Positions 61,189 to 64,000 of a DNA stretch of 64,000 nucleotides are shown piece after piece. The notes beneath the pieces were generated by a model. It had not been told where the DNA came from, made no database searches, and was given only the letters and a program-made list of their open reading frames with translations. Source of the stretch: UBA1413 sp964650525 (lineage in GTDB: Bacteria; Bacteroidota; Bacteroidia; Bacteroidales; Prolixibacteraceae); assembly GCA_964650525.1 (NCBI GenBank), contig CAZYUA010000019.1:20122-84121 (forward strand), given 5' to 3'. The translations under genes were made by a program, and so were the position numbers. Each line of letters starts with the position of its first letter. The stretch's first letter is position 1.

Positions 61189-61839
61189 ATGAGCCAGTCC
61201 TGGAAAGTTGAACTCATCAGGGCGTTGTCGCAGGAACTTCCGGGGGAAAGATCTCACCGGAAACTGCTGCCGGCAGAACGGAACCTGGAAAGCCCGGCCC
61301 ATGGCGATGCTGTTAAAACCAGCGGGGTTATAGTGTTACTGGTTCCTGAAGGAGACGATTTGTATGGCTGTCTGGTCCGCAGGTCGCGTCACCTGTCGCA
61401 CCACCCGGGTCAGGTTGGTTTCCCGGGAGGCAAAAAAGAACCTGATGAATTTTCTCCTCTTGAGGCAGCTATCCGGGAATGTGCAGAAGAGATAGGTGCC
61501 GGACCGGAGCAGTATGAGATCCTGGGAGCCCTGACCCCTCTGTTTGTCCCTGTCAGCAAGTATCTCGTACACCCATTTTTAGCCTGGTCTTACCATCGAC
61601 CCTCCCTTACCCTGAATCCGGAAGAAGTGGAAAAGCTGATATGGTTCCCGGTGTTGAAAGACCACCGGGTTCCGGTTCCTGAAAGGACAGAGGCCTTAAC
61701 CGGGTCCGGCAGCCTCCGGGTTCCGGCATTCCGGTACGACGGCGAAATTATCTGGGGTGCCACGGCCATGATCCTCTCCGAACTTGCCGATCTGTTAACC
61801 GGCCTTCAGGTAAAAGGGGAAACCAAACCGCGACAGTAA
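61189..61839 (+). CDS. Nudix hydrolase, CoA-pyrophosphatase type
   Basis: 216 residues. The Nudix box is complete: GKKEPDEFSPLEAAIRECAE followed by EIGA. It is preceded by the UPF0035 motif HHPGQVGFPGG typical of NudL/Pcd1-type enzymes that split CoA and its derivatives. Intact. 32 bases after the LolC/E-like gene. Confidence 0.88.
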   Translation: MSQSWKVELIRALSQELPGERSHRKLLPAERNLESPAHGDAVKTSGVIVLLVPEGDDLYGCLVRRSRHLSHHPGQVGFPGGKKEPDEFSPLEAAIRECAEEIGAGPEQYEILGALTPLFVPVSKYLVHPFLAWSYHRPSLTLNPEEVEKLIWFPVLKDHRVPVPERTEALTGSGSLRVPAFRYDGEIIWGATAMILSELADLLTGLQVKGETKPRQ

Positions 61840-61842
61840 GGT

Positions 61843-63837
61843 TCAATTATAAAACGACCAGGCAACCCCCAGCCTGAAGGTGGCTCTGTTCATCGGATAA
61901 TGATAGGCAGTGAAGTAGGGCTGATTCAGGAATAATGATCCAATGTTCATATACTGAAAAAATACACGTGTTCTTTTCAGTTTCAGATTGGCAAAAAGAT
62001 CCATATAAGGATAATTCCCGATCTGTTTTTCATTCTGGAGGTAAAAAAAGCCAGTTGCCGGCTGATAGGCATCGGCAAAGTAGGCCGTATTGTACCGGGT
62101 ATCTGCCCCCAATTGAACAAACAGCACTTTGGCAAGAACCGTATGATAACTGACAACCAATCTGGCAGACAGATCGGGTAACCGGATAAATTCCGGTAAT
62201 GAGGCTTTTTGCCAGAGGAGATGGGTTTGCAGGATAAAGGGGCCCAGGTGAAATTCCTTATTCACAAAGGCAGCGAGCACCAGAAGTTCTTTTTTTGTCT
62301 GGGACGGGATCCCCAGGGTATCATGGTACAGGAAATTGTTTATCAATGCATATCCCGCACCGGAATCAAGATGAAACCCGGGAGAGACCAAACGGGCTGA
62401 AGCGTTCATTCTTTGTTCAAAGTTCAGGTCCTGGGTCCACCGGAAACGATTGGAAAAGTAAGACTCCTGGAAATAATCGGGAACCCTGTTCCAGAGGTTT
62501 CCGCCGATTTCGAGAAAAGCCAGGCTGTCGTTGAAAAGGGTTAAGGGTTTCGTAACAGAACCATTCAGTTCGGTCTGTCCGGCCAGGTGCCCGGTGACGT
62601 ACTGCCGCCCGTCGAAATCCCACCTCAGGAATTTTCCTGTTTTCCTGAAAAACCCTCCGCCGACGAAGCTGTTGGTATATTTTTGTATGTTCCACCAGGG
62701 TTCGGGCCCGACATACAGGGTTCCGTTATAGGTGCCCGGGAAGAAAGGATAAACGGCATCCTTATAGGCAGGAGAAGCAAACGAACGGGTAACCAGTTCT
62801 ACACCGGCAAAGACCCTTTTTCCGAAACTGAATTTCTTGTCGGGCGATTCGTTGAATTTCAACTGAACGACGTTCTCTGTACTGTTAAACCGGGCGGAAT
62901 CATTCGTAAAATCGCGGTTCAGGTATGACACGGGGAAAAAAATCTTGTTGTTTTCATCTGTACCCTCGGTGAATAGCCGCAGGTTGTTCGACATCACAAA
63001 CGAATAGATCAGGTCTGCCACCGGTTTAAACAGGAGTGTATCTCCCGTCTTTTTTTGTATGCCGAGTGTATAGGATGCACCGGCAAAAAAATAGTTGCTT
63101 TTAAAGTCAGAGCGGGCATCGGTGAGCCTCATCTGTACGTACTTTGTTTCTGTTCCCAGCAAATCGTCATCATTGGCCATCCCCCCGTTTTCCTGATTGA
63201 CAATCCGGTTGAAGAGAAATCCTCCGCTGACAGTAAGTTTATCGCCGCTATAACTGGAGTAGAGGGTAATTGCATTGTTTCTTGCGGCCTGGAAGTTGTA
63301 TTGACCTTCCGATTTGGCCTGGTCGTACCGGAAGGTGACGTTTAACCGGGGATTGATGTTCTGGGAATGAACAACGTCCAGCCGGGTTTCATTGCTACGG
63401 CTCTTATTTTCGCTTTGGCTGAAGTCGAGAAGAGTGTAAGGGGTGGTGGTGTTGTAATACTTGATTTGCTGAGGTGTCAGCAGGTAAGGATCATGGGTTC
63501 TCAGAAGATAAAACCCGGTATTGTACGACCGTTTGAAAAAGTCATTGGTAAGCAGGGCGCCTCCGTAATTTCCGGTATTGGTATTGGAAATGGATTTTTG
63601 GTAGGCGGGGTGGTAGTTGTGGAAATAATCAAGGAGGGTATCGATGCGAACGGTATCGGTGGAGGAGCCATATTTTGAGATTTGCCAGGTTTTGACGCGG
63701 GGGACTACGTTTTTTTCCTTTTTTCCGATTGCATCGGGACCGTCGCCCGGGGTTTTGATCAGGGGATTATTCTGGCTATGAGACCATAAAGAAATCGAGA
63801 GGAAAAAGACGGATGCTATAAATTTCAAACCGTGCAT
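61843..63837 (-). CDS. Putative porin (Bacteroidota outer-membrane family)
   Basis: 664 residues with a signal peptide (MHGLKFIASVFFLSISLWSHS). The remainder is a large barrel-like sequence with a conserved N-terminal region (TDTVRIDTLLDYFHNYHPAY, then GNYGGALLTNDFFKR) and terminal strands ending RLGVAWSFYN. This matches the family annotated as putative porins in Bacteroidota, whose substrates are not known. A TAATTTTG promoter box with a TTG upstream supports the start. Convergent with the Nudix gene, 3 bases apart. Confidence 0.85.
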   Translation of the reverse strand: MHGLKFIASVFFLSISLWSHSQNNPLIKTPGDGPDAIGKKEKNVVPRVKTWQISKYGSSTDTVRIDTLLDYFHNYHPAYQKSISNTNTGNYGGALLTNDFFKRSYNTGFYLLRTHDPYLLTPQQIKYYNTTTPYTLLDFSQSENKSRSNETRLDVVHSQNINPRLNVTFRYDQAKSEGQYNFQAARNNAITLYSSYSGDKLTVSGGFLFNRIVNQENGGMANDDDLLGTETKYVQMRLTDARSDFKSNYFFAGASYTLGIQKKTGDTLLFKPVADLIYSFVMSNNLRLFTEGTDENNKIFFPVSYLNRDFTNDSARFNSTENVVQLKFNESPDKKFSFGKRVFAGVELVTRSFASPAYKDAVYPFFPGTYNGTLYVGPEPWWNIQKYTNSFVGGGFFRKTGKFLRWDFDGRQYVTGHLAGQTELNGSVTKPLTLFNDSLAFLEIGGNLWNRVPDYFQESYFSNRFRWTQDLNFEQRMNASARLVSPGFHLDSGAGYALINNFLYHDTLGIPSQTKKELLVLAAFVNKEFHLGPFILQTHLLWQKASLPEFIRLPDLSARLVVSYHTVLAKVLFVQLGADTRYNTAYFADAYQPATGFFYLQNEKQIGNYPYMDLFANLKLKRTRVFFQYMNIGSLFLNQPYFTAYHYPMNRATFRLGVAWSFYN

Positions 63838-63856
63838 CGCAGGCAGATCAATGGAA

Positions 63857-63885
63857 CAAAATTAATAAAAGAGGAGGAATGGCAA
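63857..63885 (-). promoter_or_regulatory. Promoter of the putative porin gene
   Basis: The minus strand has TTG at 63885-63883, an 18-base spacer and TAATTTTG at 63864-63857, close to the -33/-7 form, ending 19 bases before the ATG. Confidence 0.55.
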
Positions 63886-63960
63886 AATTTGTAACCTCTT
63901 ATTTTCTAATAATTTAACAGTTATAATTTCAGACAGGGTTTGGTTTGATGCCGTGGGTTT

Positions 63961-63997
63961 AAAAAAATCAACCCCGGTTCGAAGGGAACCGGGGTTG
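63961..63997 (-). terminator. Intrinsic terminator of a gene beyond the right edge
   Basis: On the minus strand a perfect 12-bp stem (CAACCCCGGTTC at 63969-63980 pairing with 63986-63997) with a 5-base loop is followed by a run of T. It would end a leftward-reading gene that lies to the right of this window. Confidence 0.75.
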
Positions 63998-64000
63998 TAT

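Noticed and set aside
1..64000. tRNA or rRNA genes
   Set aside because: No cloverleaf-forming sequence or rRNA-like segment was found in any intergenic region, although a covariance-model search was not possible here.

Overview
This window is a chromosomal segment from a member of the Bacteroidota, most likely a Bacteroidales-type bacterium of roughly 50% GC. The evidence is the repeated promoter form TAnnTTTG (the Bacteroidota -7 element) a short distance upstream of many starts, the scarcity of Shine-Dalgarno sequences, and typical gene content: PorV-like and 'putative porin' outer-membrane proteins, a lysyl-tRNA synthetase with a C-terminal extension, a purH-mreBCD-PBP2-rodA cluster, a helix-hairpin-helix/beta-barrel protein, and an ECF sigma factor coupled to a TM/beta-barrel protein. 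I found no rRNA, tRNA or CRISPR array, and no transposase gene.

Layout: 1-4.3 kb holds a nucleoside kinase (cut by the window edge) and uvrA. 4.5-11.5 kb is an envelope block: a lytic transglycosylase and a serpin lipoprotein on the minus strand, then on the plus strand an ECF sigma factor, a TM-anchored beta-barrel protein, a second barrel protein and an LVIVD-repeat lipoprotein. The serpin and sigma genes diverge from a region with back-to-back ECF-like promoters. 11.7-18.8 kb holds aspartate kinase, a GntR/HutC-type regulator, and a divergent 2-oxoacid dehydrogenase operon (E2, then a fused E1alpha/beta). An AT-rich four-helix-bundle gene flanked by inverted AAGTTTA-type repeats has entered that operon. 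18.8-23.2 kb: an M23 peptidase with LysM, a PHP-domain protein and an aldolase/short-chain dehydrogenase fusion.

23.2-31.4 kb is a minus-strand housekeeping block (aroK, topoisomerase IV A and B, a PAP2 phosphatase, obgE, adk, hpt), followed by purE on the plus strand. 32.3-36.5 kb: a PorV-like protein, the helix-hairpin-helix/barrel protein and an acyltransferase. 36.5-43.4 kb: recJ, lysS, pgi, a small barrel-like protein and an EamA transporter. 43.4-47.5 kb: a YiiX-like lipoprotein, an HglS/DUF1338 enzyme and a cyclic 2,3-diphosphoglycerate synthetase-like protein. 47.7-55.0 kb is the rod-shape operon, read from purH through mreB, mreC, mreD and PBP2 to rodA, with a terminator overlapping the rodA stop. 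55.2-64 kb: a MacB/FtsX-type permease, mgtE, ksgA, a flippase-like membrane protein, a LolC/E-like permease, a CoA-type Nudix hydrolase and a putative porin.

The most notable findings are the paired ECF-like promoters between serpin and sigma genes, the near-palindromic operator overlapping divergent promoters beside gntR, the four-helix-bundle insertion, and several orphan envelope proteins.
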